Part shown: piece after piece, positions 46,793 to 57,820 of the stretch
Layout: every line of letters begins with the position of its first letter
Numbering within the stretch: the stretch's first letter is position 1
NCBI RefSeq assembly: GCF_026914185.1
Contig: NC_070569.1
Location: 4,712,001-4,776,000, forward strand
Source of the DNA: Puccinia triticina
Lineage: Eukaryota > Basidiomycota > Pucciniomycetes > Pucciniales > Pucciniaceae
Reading direction: 5' to 3'
DNA: 64,000 nt
Made by a program: the position numbers and the translations under genes
Notes under the pieces: generated by a model
What the model was told of the DNA's origin: nothing
What the model saw: only the letters and a program-made list of their open reading frames with translations
Database searches by the model: none

Positions 46793-47437
46793 ACCTTCTC
46801 GTTTGGTGTGCATCTTGTGAGTCTTTGTCCCTGTTGTAGCATTCCTTGCCTTTGTAGAATCATAGATTTTGTATTGCATGTTGTAATTGCTCCTTGCCTG
46901 TCCTTGATCCTGCTTCTGGCCTGTCATAATTCAATTCACACCTTATAGATTCCTGCTGTATCTCTGCTCCTTGTTGTTTGCCTGTATTGTAGCATTATTG
47001 GACATGTCATGGTTTTTTTAAAAGACCAACTTGACCCATCAAATCTTCAACCTGCTCTGGAGTAATCAGATCAAAGGGAACCATCTAGTTACCATATTAA
47101 GTGTCCTTGTCCAAGCTGACAAGAATCTGCCACTCAGTATGACTCAATACAACCATCTGATCAATATACTCAACGGGGACTTGAGCCAGTCTCACTGTGA
47201 TTGATAAAATTAACAGAGACTCAAGAAAGTCTCACCAAACAAGACCATCTGGATTTCATGGTATGGGTAGAAAGAAGGAGAGCACGGCTTGGGCAGACAG
47301 GAAACTGGGGCTGGGTAAAGGACAACTTGTTCAACATTGTGTGTTGGACTAGCAGACTGGATCTGAAGACAAGAGGAAAGCAAATTGTGTTGGACTAGCA
47401 GACTGGAGCTGAGGATAAGAACTAGTGGTGGTTTGGA
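46793..47437. other. No gene recognised
   Basis: About 640 bases, including a 50-bp-scale direct repeat around 47340-47410 (TGTTGGACTAGCAGACTGGA twice). Confidence 0.4.
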
Positions 47438-48139
47438 ACGCAATATCCAAAGTGGCGGTAGAGTTTATTGCACAACTTATTGGTCATGATTTGGGCGGCT
47501 ACTTGGCGGATCTCCCATTCTGGGTTGTTGGTTTGGTTCAAAAGCTGAGTTGCCCTTGATTGCCGCAAATCAGAGCTTGATTGTGTTCAACTCTGAGCAG
47601 TTGGGTGGCAGGAAATGGATTTGGACTCCACCGGCTTTGCAAAGCTCTTTAACACGGTCTCCTTGGTGGATTTCCGCGTTTTTGCACACAATAACAGAGT
47701 TCCTATCAGGGTACCTGTTCATACGAGGGAGCTAGAAAGGATTATCAGCTTGGAAATTTTGAGGAGGAGCCATGAGGAATAAAACTCACCAAACTGTATG
47801 CTAGAAAATGCTCAAACTTCCAACCAGGAAAGGTGTCAATCGTAGTGGTGAGGGCCAACAACACATCAAGCGAGATTTCTGGGAGGATACTGGTTCAATC
47901 TGGGTTCTGGTTGACAAGGTACTTCAATTCCACAGTTCCTTTTTCCAACCTTGCGTAAGTTTGGAGGAGGTCCTTTTCAGCAAAGGATATTTGAATGCTC
48001 AAGCACACTTGCTTCACTCCATAACAAAAAAGTAGAATTCTTACCTGTGAATACCAAGAAGTCTTCAGGGAAGAACTCCATGCGTTCAAAATATGCATAC
48101 TTGCATAACAAGCGACTTGCAGATATTCTTTGTGTCCGG
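47438..48139 (-). pseudogene. Tc1/mariner-like transposase, C-terminal part
   Basis: On the minus strand the pieces read ASRLLCKYAYFERMEFFPED...LVFT, then RNSVIVCKNAEIHQGDRVKE, QIHFLPPNCSELNTI, and in another frame QIMTNKLCNKLYRHFGYCV. This is the order of a Tc1/IS630-type DDE transposase, but the catalytic DNA(S)IH box reads CKNAEIH and the last acidic residue is changed. Stops and frame changes occur. It is cut at 48139 by Gypsy element 2; the N-terminal part is at 59017-59551. Confidence 0.65.
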
Positions 48140-49102
48140 TGTGGTGCTCCATTCCAAACCATAAGTAGTATTTTATTGCTTTTCTTTACATATATTCATC
48201 ATTACATTGCCCATTTCCCCATAACCCTTCACAAATACCTCATTATTATTGCATATTCAGATTCTACGCCAAATTTTACCTATAGTCACTCATACATAGT
48301 ACCCCCTTATCTTCAATGGTTCAGTAGTTATAAAGGATATAAGACTTACAGACAACCTACATTCTTCATTAGTTACAATACTCATTTCATTAGTAACCTA
48401 CTTGAATCATTACAGTAAATTCCTTTTACATATTTATTCTCACATACTAAACTCTTTACATACATTTCTTATTATGTACTATGCCTATTGTACACCTTAC
48501 ATCATTGGATCTGTGCTTACCTCTTTCAGTAGTGCTCATCATTACAAGTAGTTGCTATGTTCTCATCACTCTTCCCCATTAGTACATTCTTTTATTCCCA
48601 TAACCAGCATTCCCCTTTCAGCATTGCTCATCATTACATACTGTTACTATGTTCACATCACTTTTCCTCATTTGTACAACCTTCATTCTCATAGCCAGAA
48701 CTCCTCATTGTCTGTGCTCATCCTTCCTTCATATAAGAACTGTCTTTCCCCCCTCACTTGTACCTCATGCAGAATTTATATATAATTTTAGATACAGAAA
48801 TTATAAGTGCCCATTCTCATCAACCCATTACCATTGAACTATTGCCCATTGCTTTCCCCCCCTTTCAACCATTACTCCAACTCTCTTACCCTCAGTAGTC
48901 AGTAGTTAAGCTCATAGTACTAGCTCCTAAGATCAAGCAGAAATCAGCCACACCTTTTCTTCTTTTTCTTAGTGTTACTCTCATCCCCTCAGCATTAGTC
49001 AGGAAGGCAGCCTCATCAGCACCCTTGCATAGCTTACATTAGTACTAGTGTTGCTATCCATTTCCCTTCCAAGCTCTATTCTCCCCTTTGAGTAGTTCCA
49101 CA
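48140..49102 (+). repeat. 5' LTR of Gypsy element 2
   Basis: 963 bp, AT-rich, TG...CA. Matches the 3' LTR except that the latter carries an extra 233-bp tandem copy. Confidence 0.93.
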
Positions 49103-49104
49103 AG

Positions 49105-49122
49105 TGGTGTCCCAACAGTGGC
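49105..49122 (+). promoter_or_regulatory. Primer-binding site of Gypsy element 2
   Basis: TGGTGTCCCAACAGTGGC begins two bases after the 5' LTR, the usual position for tRNA priming of first-strand synthesis. Confidence 0.7.
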
Positions 49123-49328
49123 TTTTCTATACTTCAGATATCTTCAGCTCTAGTAACACTCTTACCATCAGCTAGATACTACTTTTACCTACACATCCTC
49201 ATACTCCTTTCTTTATAAATCAACCTCCTGCTTTTAGAATCAACTTCAACCAACAATAACACTATCAGCATCTCCATTATCAACCTTCAACACTCTTCAG
49301 GTTTAGATTCAACTTACCTGCTTCAACC

Positions 49329-51773
49329 ATGTCTGCCCAAGGATCTCCCAACACCAATGTTGCTCCCAGTCTTTACCCTCCAGTGGATCCATCCAGTAAT
49401 GCTGCAGTTCAGGACTCCACCACTTCCAATGCTGGTCAGACTCAGGTTCCTCCTACTGGTCCAAGTTACCAACCTTCTTCTACTGGTCCAGGTCCACAGG
49501 CTTCTTCCAATGCTCCAGATCCTCAGGTTTCTTCTACTCCACAAGTCAACTCCAGTTCTTACAGACCTCCATTTGGACCTCAGACTTCTGGTATTCCTAG
49601 ATACACAGGATATAGAGATACCAATCAGCCTTCAGAAGATTCAGATGATTTAGAGGCACCTCCACCCCGCTTTCCCAGGTTCCAGAGCCAAAGGGACGAC
49701 TCAACACACTCCACCAGGTCCAACACTCACTTTTTAAATAAGGAACCAGCTATGCCTAGGTATCAGGATCCTGTCAGCAGAGGAGTAAAGATCAAACCCA
49801 TGGACAAGGAGCTCTTCTTTGATGGAACCAACATGCCTGTGGAGAAATTCATTAGAAGGTATGAAAGTGCTGGAAGAGATGATGGTGCTAACTCTAAGGA
49901 ACTGGCTGGACAAATCATTGCTTTTATCAAAGGGTTGGACCTTAAGGATGAAGTGGAAGACATGTCAGGCCATGAAAACTTGGATTGGGAAACCCTGAAG
50001 AAACAGTTACTCACCAGATTTGGAACCTCTCAGCCATTGGTCAGATATACCAGGGAGGATCTCAGGAAACTAGTCTACAAATCAGCTCAGGATGGAGGAA
50101 TCAGCACCTTGGAAACCTTCAACACATTCAGAAACAAGTTTGAAACCATCACTCACTACTTGGTAAGAATGGGGTACAGTACCAGCCTGGAGGAATTCAG
50201 ACACCTTCTTTTGGAAACTCTTCACAAGGATCTGGATCAAAGGGTTACTAGGAGCTTGATGAAGGACAATCAAATGCTAGCCTCAAAGGATGGAGGTGAT
50301 ATCTTGCCAGACACTGAAACTCTTCTTACCTACATTCACCAGGAAGTCTACTCAAGATCAGTGGTCAACAGAAGGACTGAATGGAGGGCAGAAGAGAAAT
50401 TCACTTTGGACAACTCACCTAGGACCTCCAAACCCACACCTGCTACTCAGGGAGCTGCCCCTACTGCTTCTACTTCTCTGGACAAACAAGTGGAACTCCT
50501 TACCAAACAACTTGCATCTCTCACTGCTGGCAAAGGACTACCCCCCCACATGGACAAACCTGCTAGGACCTGGCCATTCAAATGCTATTATTGTCATCAG
50601 GAAACCCATGGAACCAACAGCTGCTCTCAACTTGCTCAGGACATGTCTAGTGGTGCTGTTATCAAGGATGGCAGAGATTACAGACTTCCAGACAAATCAG
50701 TTATTCCCTGGATTCCAAGCAGACCAATCAGAACCCCAGTGGAAGAGTACTCTAAAACTAAGCTCACATCTTCTTTTGGCCAACTAGAGGAGGACCCAGT
50801 CTATTATCAAACCCATAGTTATGAAGCAGACCTTGGAAAGAGGACCAGAAACAACTCTAAGGATCAGGATGAAGAGGAATCAGCCAAGTCAGACAAAAGG
50901 ATCAGGAAGGAGAAACAGGACCTAATGGACATGGATACAGAGGACTTACTTCACATGACACAGCCCCCTACTCCTAGTGCTTCCAAATCCCCTACTTCAA
51001 AAGGCTCCCCTCAGGTCAGATTCCAGGATAAGGACAAGGATTCAACCACTGCACCTAAGGACAAACCAGTTAAGAAAACCTATTTGGAAAAGACTTTAGC
51101 CAAGGAGTACCCAGGAATTGAAGAGGAAGTGGCTAGTAGGATGTTGACTGCAGGAAAGATGGAGTTGGCCTTTGGAGAAATCTTTGCTATATCACCAGGA
51201 GTTACTGACTTTATTAGGAAGAAGATAACCAACAGAAGGGTCCCATTGGATGGTGTCAAATCAGCAAACTTCACAGACATGGAGGATGGAGAAGAACCAG
51301 CACAGGAGCAACCCACTACTCACTACTCCTGCCCCCTTGGATACATCACCATCACTATTGGAGGAGAGAAACATCAAGCACTCTTGGATACTGGCTCTAT
51401 GGTCAACATTATTCCTGAAACTCTTGCACATAAACTTGGATTAGTACTCACTGCTAAATCTATGAAGCTCAAAGGAATTGGAGGTCACCTTACTGATATA
51501 CTTGGAATTGCTGAAGATGTGGAGGTAACCATTGGGAAAGTAGTCAGGACAGTTCATTTCTGGGTAGCCAAAGGACCAGTTCAGATGATTATTGGAAAGC
51601 CTTTCTTGATGGATGTCTCAGCTAACATCAACTACAATGGAGCCAGAGGAGAAGCACTTTCAATCATGGATTCAGCTGGTCAGACTTTTTTGGTTCCAAT
51701 TATACTCCCCAGTAATCAGAAGTGGGAAACCAGCATACCTTCCAATTCTGGACTGTTAAATTTTTTAGATTGA
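49329..51773 (+). CDS. Gag-protease polyprotein of Gypsy element 2
   Basis: 814 residues from ATG 49329. A Ser/Pro/Gln-rich N-terminus is followed by a Gag domain (about 155-260, DKELFFDGTNMPVEKFIRRY), a zinc knuckle CYYCHQETHGTNSC (about 418-431), a charged linker, and an aspartic protease (ALLDTGSMVNIIPE, about 684). The frame ends TGA two codons after the slippery heptamer TTTTTTA (51761-51767). Pol starts in the -1 frame and overlaps by about 50 bases, so a Gag-Pol fusion would need -1 frameshifting. No internal stops. Confidence 0.92.
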   Translation: MSAQGSPNTNVAPSLYPPVDPSSNAAVQDSTTSNAGQTQVPPTGPSYQPSSTGPGPQASSNAPDPQVSSTPQVNSSSYRPPFGPQTSGIPRYTGYRDTNQPSEDSDDLEAPPPRFPRFQSQRDDSTHSTRSNTHFLNKEPAMPRYQDPVSRGVKIKPMDKELFFDGTNMPVEKFIRRYESAGRDDGANSKELAGQIIAFIKGLDLKDEVEDMSGHENLDWETLKKQLLTRFGTSQPLVRYTREDLRKLVYKSAQDGGISTLETFNTFRNKFETITHYLVRMGYSTSLEEFRHLLLETLHKDLDQRVTRSLMKDNQMLASKDGGDILPDTETLLTYIHQEVYSRSVVNRRTEWRAEEKFTLDNSPRTSKPTPATQGAAPTASTSLDKQVELLTKQLASLTAGKGLPPHMDKPARTWPFKCYYCHQETHGTNSCSQLAQDMSSGAVIKDGRDYRLPDKSVIPWIPSRPIRTPVEEYSKTKLTSSFGQLEEDPVYYQTHSYEADLGKRTRNNSKDQDEEESAKSDKRIRKEKQDLMDMDTEDLLHMTQPPTPSASKSPTSKGSPQVRFQDKDKDSTTAPKDKPVKKTYLEKTLAKEYPGIEEEVASRMLTAGKMELAFGEIFAISPGVTDFIRKKITNRRVPLDGVKSANFTDMEDGEEPAQEQPTTHYSCPLGYITITIGGEKHQALLDTGSMVNIIPETLAHKLGLVLTAKSMKLKGIGGHLTDILGIAEDVEVTIGKVVRTVHFWVAKGPVQMIIGKPFLMDVSANINYNGARGEALSIMDSAGQTFLVPIILPSNQKWETSIPSNSGLLNFLD
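51758..51767 (+). promoter_or_regulatory. -1 ribosomal frameshift site (AAATTTTTTA)
   Basis: In the gag frame the codons are AAT TTT TTA GAT TGA. T TTT TTA fits the X XXY YYZ slippery rule exactly, and A AAT TTT just upstream overlaps as a second slippery heptamer. After a -1 slip the next codon is AGA in the pol frame, which is open to 54892. No stable downstream stem-loop was found by eye. Confidence 0.75.
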
Positions 51774-54700
51774 GACCAGGTTTTCAGTTCCCTTCCCTTA
51801 CAACTGCAACCCTGGAAAACAACCAAAAGCAACAAACTGTAGACACTCATTCAGCAAAATATAAATCAACTCTAAAAAAAATAAAACCAGTAAACCAACC
51901 AATGCCATTATCTCTCAATCCCCCATTATCAAGACCACCACTCTCCAGAGATCCTTACCTCACTCCTTTGAACCCATTTCCTCCACCATTCACTCCTACC
52001 TCTAAGATTACTCAAGAAAGGCTGGACCTCATCAACTTCGGACCTCCTGGATGGCTCTCTCCTCAAGAATATCTCCTGCTGGTATGGGTAATTGTGATTA
52101 GACAAGGTGCTTTGGCTTTTGTGGAAACAGAAAGAGGCCTTCTTAAACACACCTATGGACAGCCTTATATTATTCCAGTCATTCCCCATGAACCTTGGCA
52201 ACAGAAACCAATTCCAATTCCTGCACCCATCAAGGACCAGGTTATAGAATTGGTAAGGGAAAGACTCAGCACTGGCCTCTATGAACAATCCTTTTCCAGT
52301 TATTCCAGCCCTATATTTTGTGTAAAGAAGCAGGATGGTAAGCTCAGAATTGTACATGACCTTCAGAAACTCAACAAAGTCACCATTAAGGACGCTGGAC
52401 TACCACCAAAGACAGAGGAACTCATTGAATCATTTACTGGAAGGGCTTGCTATGGACTAGGTGATATTATGGGAGGATATGATGAAAGAGAATTAGCTCC
52501 AGAATCCAGACCTTTGACCACCTTTGAAACACCCCTTGGAAGATTTCAACTTACCAGATTACCCCAAGGAGCCACCAATTCAGTTGCAGTTTACCAGGCC
52601 CAAATGATGTGGATACTCCAGGATGAACTACCTCAACATATGGGAATCCTTGTGGATGATGGAGGTATAAAAGGACCAACCTCTGACTACAATGAAGAAA
52701 CTCTAAAGGACAACCCCCAGATTAGAAGATTTATCTATGAATATGCCATTACTCTGGAAAGGATTCTTTTCAGGATTGAAGAAGCTGGACTCACCATCTC
52801 TGGGAAGAAATTTGCTTGCTGTGTACCTGCTCTGAATCTGGTTGTCCATGTGGTTTGTAAGGAAGGCAGAAGGATATCCATCAAGAAGCTCAACAAAATT
52901 GAAACCTGGCCAACTCCCACCACTCCTTCAGATGTCAGAGGATTCCTAGGTATCTGTGTATATGTTAGAATGTTCATTAAAAATTACTCAACCCTCACTG
53001 CTCCACTCAGAAGACTCACCAGGAAGGACTCCTCTTGGGATTGGACTGAAGATTGCCAGGATGCCTTTGAGGACCTTAAAAGGATTGTTGGAACTGATAT
53101 CACCCTAAAGAAATTGGACTATGGACCTGATGCTGGCTTAATCAAACTCTCAGTGGACTCCAGTTTTATTGCTGCAGGTGCTGTTCTTACTCAACAGGAT
53201 TCTGATGGATTGGATAGGCCTGTGTTATATGAGTCAGTAGTCTTTTCACCCAGGGAATCAAAGTACTCACAATCCAAATTAGAACTCTGTGGTGTTGCCA
53301 AGATCCTCAAGAAACTTCAAACCAAACTGTGGGGCCAAAATTTTCAACTCAGAGTGGATGCCCAGTGCCTTATTGGAATGATCAACAACCCTTCACTTCC
53401 CAATGCCCCTATGAACAGATGGATTGGATTTATTCAGTTATTCTCCTATGACCTTGTTCACACTCCTGGAAAAACTTTCACCTTACCTGATGGACTTTCA
53501 AGAAGACCCCCTGATTCTGATGAAGATGATTGTCCTAGCTTTGATGAAGAGGAAACCTGGATCAAACCTCACCCTGGATTTGGAACTAAACATTCTTCTT
53601 TTGGCCTGCTTCTGGGGACATCAGCTAAGTTGGGGGAGGGGGTAAGTAAATTGCAGCAAGGAATTTGGAAGCACCTCCAGGAATACCTTTCAACCATGAA
53701 CAAACCTCCAGGATGCAGCAGCCTGGAATTCAAGCAAATTTTGCATAAATCAGCCAACTTCTTCCTTTCCAATGGAGTCTTGCACAGGATCAACAAACCA
53801 TTCTCTCAGATAGTAGTCACCTCTCCTTCAGCTCAGAAATCCATCCTCAATTCCCTTCATGAATCCTTAGGCCACAGAGGTATTGCTGAAACCTACAGAA
53901 GGATTAAACTCAGATTTTGGTGGCCAGGTCTCAAGAGAGGTGTTACCAAGTGGGTCCAGTCTTGTGAAACTTGCCAGAAGAGGAGTTCAAAATTGCCAAT
54001 GGAACCCAAGAAACCTACAGGAGCAGCAACCATCTTTGGAAGAGTCAGTTTGGACACAGTTCACATCAAAGCTGGCAAATGGAAGTACCTGGTAATTGCA
54101 AGAGATGACCTTTCTGGATGGGTAGAGGCAGTTGGACTAGAAAAGATTCAGGCAAAGAAAATCTCTCAGTGGTTCTTGGAAAACTGGATCTACAGATATG
54201 GAGCCCCTTGGTCAGTCACAGTGGATGGAGGCTCTGAGTTTGGACAGCAATTTCAAAAATCCCTTCTGGAATCTGGAATCAAAATCAAAGTCACCACTCC
54301 TTATTATCCTGAAGCAAATGGTATGGTAGAAAGAGGACATCAGGCAATTAAGGATACCTTGGTCAAGCTCTGTGGAAAGGAAGGCAAGAAATGGAGGAAT
54401 TATTTACCTTTGGTTTTATTTGCAGACAGAATTTCCACCAAAAGATCAACTGGATACTCACCTTATGAACTAGTTCTTGGACAGCCCCCCATCTTACCCA
54501 TTGACCTAGAATTGGAAACCTTCTTTGGAGTGGATTGGTCAAAGGTAGAATCAACTCAGGATCTTTTATTGGCTAGGACTCAGCAGCTTGAAAACAGGGA
54601 TACCATCTTGCAGCAAGCACACCAGCAGCTCATGGATTCCAGGAAGAACTCTGTGGACTATTGGAACAAGAAGAAAACATCAAGGCAGCCACTAAAGAAA

Positions 54701-54892
54701 GGTCAATTAGTGGTAGTGTATAACAAATCTTTGGACTCTCAGTTTGGCAAGCTCTTTGAAAATAAATGGAATGGCCCTTACAGAATCAAGGCTCAAAATC
54801 CAGGAGGATCTTACATCTTGGAAGAATTAGATGGCACAGAATTGGCCAGAAGGTTTGCTGCAACTCATGTCAAGGAATACCACTCCAGGTAA
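51766..54892 (+). CDS. Pol (RT-RNase H-integrase) of Gypsy element 2, by -1 frameshift
   Basis: The -1 frame is open from 51722 to 54892 (1,056 codons) but has no ATG at its start, consistent with translation only as a Gag-Pol fusion. Numbering from 51722: reverse transcriptase with motif A LGDIMGGYDE and catalytic LVDDGG (about 308; Leu replaces the usual Tyr); RNase H (LSVDSSF, about 476); integrase zinc-binding HESLGHRG...CETCQ (about 711-754); catalytic D (about 775), D (about 833, VDGGSEF) and E (about 869, NGMVERG); and a C-terminal integrase tail. No stops. Confidence 0.9.
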
Positions 54893-55034
54893 AAACAATA
54901 AATAAGGAATAATCAATTCATTTCTCTTCTCTTTTCTCTTTCTCATCCTCTTACACAAATAACATAAAAACAAAATAAAATCAAATCTATAAACAAATCA
55001 GAAATAAATCAATAAAAATCAGTTTCAAACACTC

Positions 55035-55826
55035 TCAAATAAAATAACTAAATATAAAAATCAAAAAGCTCACCTCTTCTTCTTTTATCACTACATCACC
55101 TTCTTCCATTTCACTTTCCTCCTTCTCCTTCTCTTTTCCCTTCTCCTTATCTAAAAAAAAAAAAAAAATCAAAAGACAAACAAAGAAAATTTAAGCATAA
55201 CCTTAGTAGAATAAAAAAAAAAAAAAATAGAACTTACCCTCAGCTCTTATCCTCTCCATTTCTGCTTCTACCCTCCAACCATCTTCCTCCTCTTCCACTT
55301 GGTCCCTCACCCTTAACAACTCCAGGGCATTCCTTTCTTCAGTTTCCGCTATCATAGCATCTATGATTGAATGGGTATCCATCTATAGAAACAGGAAAAA
55401 TATCAGTATTATAATCAATCTTCTTTTTTTTCAAATTCTTATTCATATACATACAGAATCCACTCGACATACATGTGTAAAAGCGTCGTGGAACCGGCTA
55501 TACAATTTAAGGCGTGCGTTTCGTGCGGCAACCGGGTCGTCGAGGTCCTCACGAGCGAAGGCAAGGAGTCCTTGTTGGATATAGTGGCGCAAGGCATCGA
55601 CTTCTTCGGGCTTAAAAGAGTCTCTCATACCGGCGTTGTACGCGTGAACGTTGTCGACGAACAAGTGCGCTCTGCAAATGGAGAATGGGATTTCGTAGGA
55701 AGGCCTAATAGCGGCCTCTTCGTCAAGTTGAGATGAAGTTATGGATGTGTTTGACAAATAATCTAATGAGTTATCAAGGTTCTCTTTTGGTGACGAGGGC
55801 GTGGAAGTGGCGCTGGAGGAAAACAT
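55035..55826 (-). CDS. Antisense spliced gene inside Gypsy element 2
   Basis: Minus-strand exons 55826-55455, 55382-55238 and 55150-55035 join in frame across two introns with GTATGT...TATAG and GTAAGT...TTTAG ends. The product is about 210 residues: a Ser/Thr-rich start, a folded-looking middle (YEIPFSICRAHLFVDNVHAY, LRHYIQQGLLAFARED, LKLYSRFHDAFTHV), then a highly charged Glu/Lys coiled-coil-like tail (VRDQVEEEEDGW...KEKEKEESEMEE). A further intron starting GTGAGC at 55073 is possible; then the C-terminus differs. A TATA-like CTATAAGG lies about 60 bp upstream on the minus strand. Sense retrotransposon RNA would not splice these antisense introns, so they can survive mobilisation. Family not recognised. 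Confidence 0.6.
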
Positions 55827-57480
55827 TACGGATAACAAATGGCGATAACGGGAACTTTTCCGTTGGCCAATGACCTAGGCCTTATAGAATTTATTCCTTC
55901 CTCACTTCATGACGTCACTATGGACGCATTCACCTTTCAGAATTGGTTGGCGCGGTTATTCTTTCATTTCTTTAATATTGACTCTGGTGTTCGACCCAGT
56001 TTAATTAATTCGTGGAACGCTTTCACGTCATTCTTTCCGCCTGCAACCTTTTTCAATCGATTGGCCAGCGTCAGGAGTCTAATTGGATAGCTCCTTGGCG
56101 CTACCTTAAAGTTATTTCATTATGTATTCATCTTCTTTCAACTCTTATACGATGAAAACCGCGGAAAATTATAATGATGCTTTGAACGGCTCCAACAACC
56201 ATTCGGCCGGCCACAAAATTAACATTCCCGGTTTCAGGTTTGATCTTTCCGATCTTGCCTTTCATCTGAACTCGGTTCTAGACGATTCTATCGAGCTGTT
56301 TAGAAGATATAACCCTTCAAAGTTTCCCAAGGATTTACGCGGCCCCGCGGGTGCCATTCATTAAACGTTTACGGCGACCTATCGGCCGAAAGGAATCTCA
56401 ATATTAATCTATTCTAGTTTCATCTTCTCGACCCTGCCTTTCAAATAAGACCGTAATTAGAGAATTTCATCGACGGGTTTTGGAGTTATATGCGAAGGAA
56501 GATGGTCTCTTAAACTGCACGGCATTCCTACTACGCGCGCCCGCGGATTTCGCTTGGATCTTTAACCGGCCCTACACAATCGATACTCAACCCTTAAAAA
56601 TAACCAGTATATACCATTTTAATCTGCAGAATTGGCTCTTTCAAATGAACTCGGTCTCGAAGATTTTCATCAAGCCGTTCCGAAGATACAGGTCGACCTT
56701 TTCCTTCTTTCTTTTTCCGACGTTCCGCACGCGCGCCTCCCGCATGGAGCCCCCGCTCAGACAACAGGACCCCTCTTTCGACAGCACATGCGTATGGACC
56801 TAGGTTCCATTCCCCATCTGGACAAAAATCAAAGCTTTTTTTCGATGAAATGGTGAACTCCAAGGTGGCCAGCACTGAACATGAAGAATCAATCATTCCC
56901 TGCCATCATGAATTTGGGGGGATTCCGGGAGAGAGGATCCATTCATTCTAAATCATCAATCATTCATGGAACCCCAACTCATTCACTCCTCCATGAAGAA
57001 ATCCAATAATCAATCATCATTCCTTACCATCCCATTGCAATTACTGGACATCCAACCACCTCAATATTGGAATTTCTTCATCATCTTCACCCTGTATTCT
57101 AGGAATTATTCAACCATCAATCCAATCACTCATTCATTCACCATTATAATCAATTTCTTCCAACACATTGCAGCTCAGAAACCACCCAATTGAATCAGTA
57201 ATATTCTCTGGACAGCTTATCAACTTCCCTGGACTTCAAATTCTCTTCACAGAACTCTACATTATATACTCAGATACTCAGAAATTCAGCCATTCAACCC
57301 CAAATCATCCACAACCTTCAGAAACTACAATTATCAACCCCAGCATTCATCATCAATCATTGCATTCTTCCATTGGCCTCAGTTAGGCAGGAAAATTATT
57401 GTATTCTTCAGAGTGGAAATTAGTCTAATATGTGTCTGTCTCAAGGATATTGCCTTCAGCAGAGTTAGATCTTCTTATAC
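55827..57480. other. 3' internal region upstream of the antisense gene
   Basis: GC-richer than the flanking retrotransposon up to about 56880. Degenerate repeats about 390 bp apart share words such as TGAACTCGGT(T/C) followed by GAAGATA (about 56270 and 56648). It probably holds the antisense promoter; no protein is accepted. From about 56880 the sequence is AT-rich with many CATTC/TCATCA words. Confidence 0.4.
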
Positions 57481-57499
57481 ATTCAACCCTCATTGATAA

Positions 57500-57765
57500 T
57501 TGGACCTTCTTTTGGATACTGGACTCTTTGGATTGGATACTGGACTATGGATACTCTGGATACATAGGACTATTGGACTTTGGATTGGACTTGGATACCT
57601 TGGACTCAGATATACTGGACTTGGCTTACACTTGGATTCTATTGGCTTTGGACACTGGACTCTGGATTTGGACTGCTACTCAGGACTTTGGATTTCACCT
57701 TTTGGAGGAAGAACACTGGATTTGGACTTTGGACTCTTGGACTCAACATTCTTCAACTCTTTCTG
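57500..57765 (+). repeat. TTGGAYT-rich microsatellite-like tract
   Basis: Degenerate repeats of TTGGACT/TTGGATT fill this stretch shortly before the polypurine tract, and create spurious Trp/Leu/Asp-rich frames. Confidence 0.7.
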
Positions 57766-57809
57766 GATCACTCTTCTTTTTGGTGCATTGCCTGGGGACA
57801 GACAATAAG

Positions 57810-57820
57810 TTGGGGGAGGA
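57810..57820 (+). promoter_or_regulatory. Polypurine tract of Gypsy element 2
   Basis: TTGGGGGAGGA immediately precedes the 3' LTR start TGTGGTG. Confidence 0.7.
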
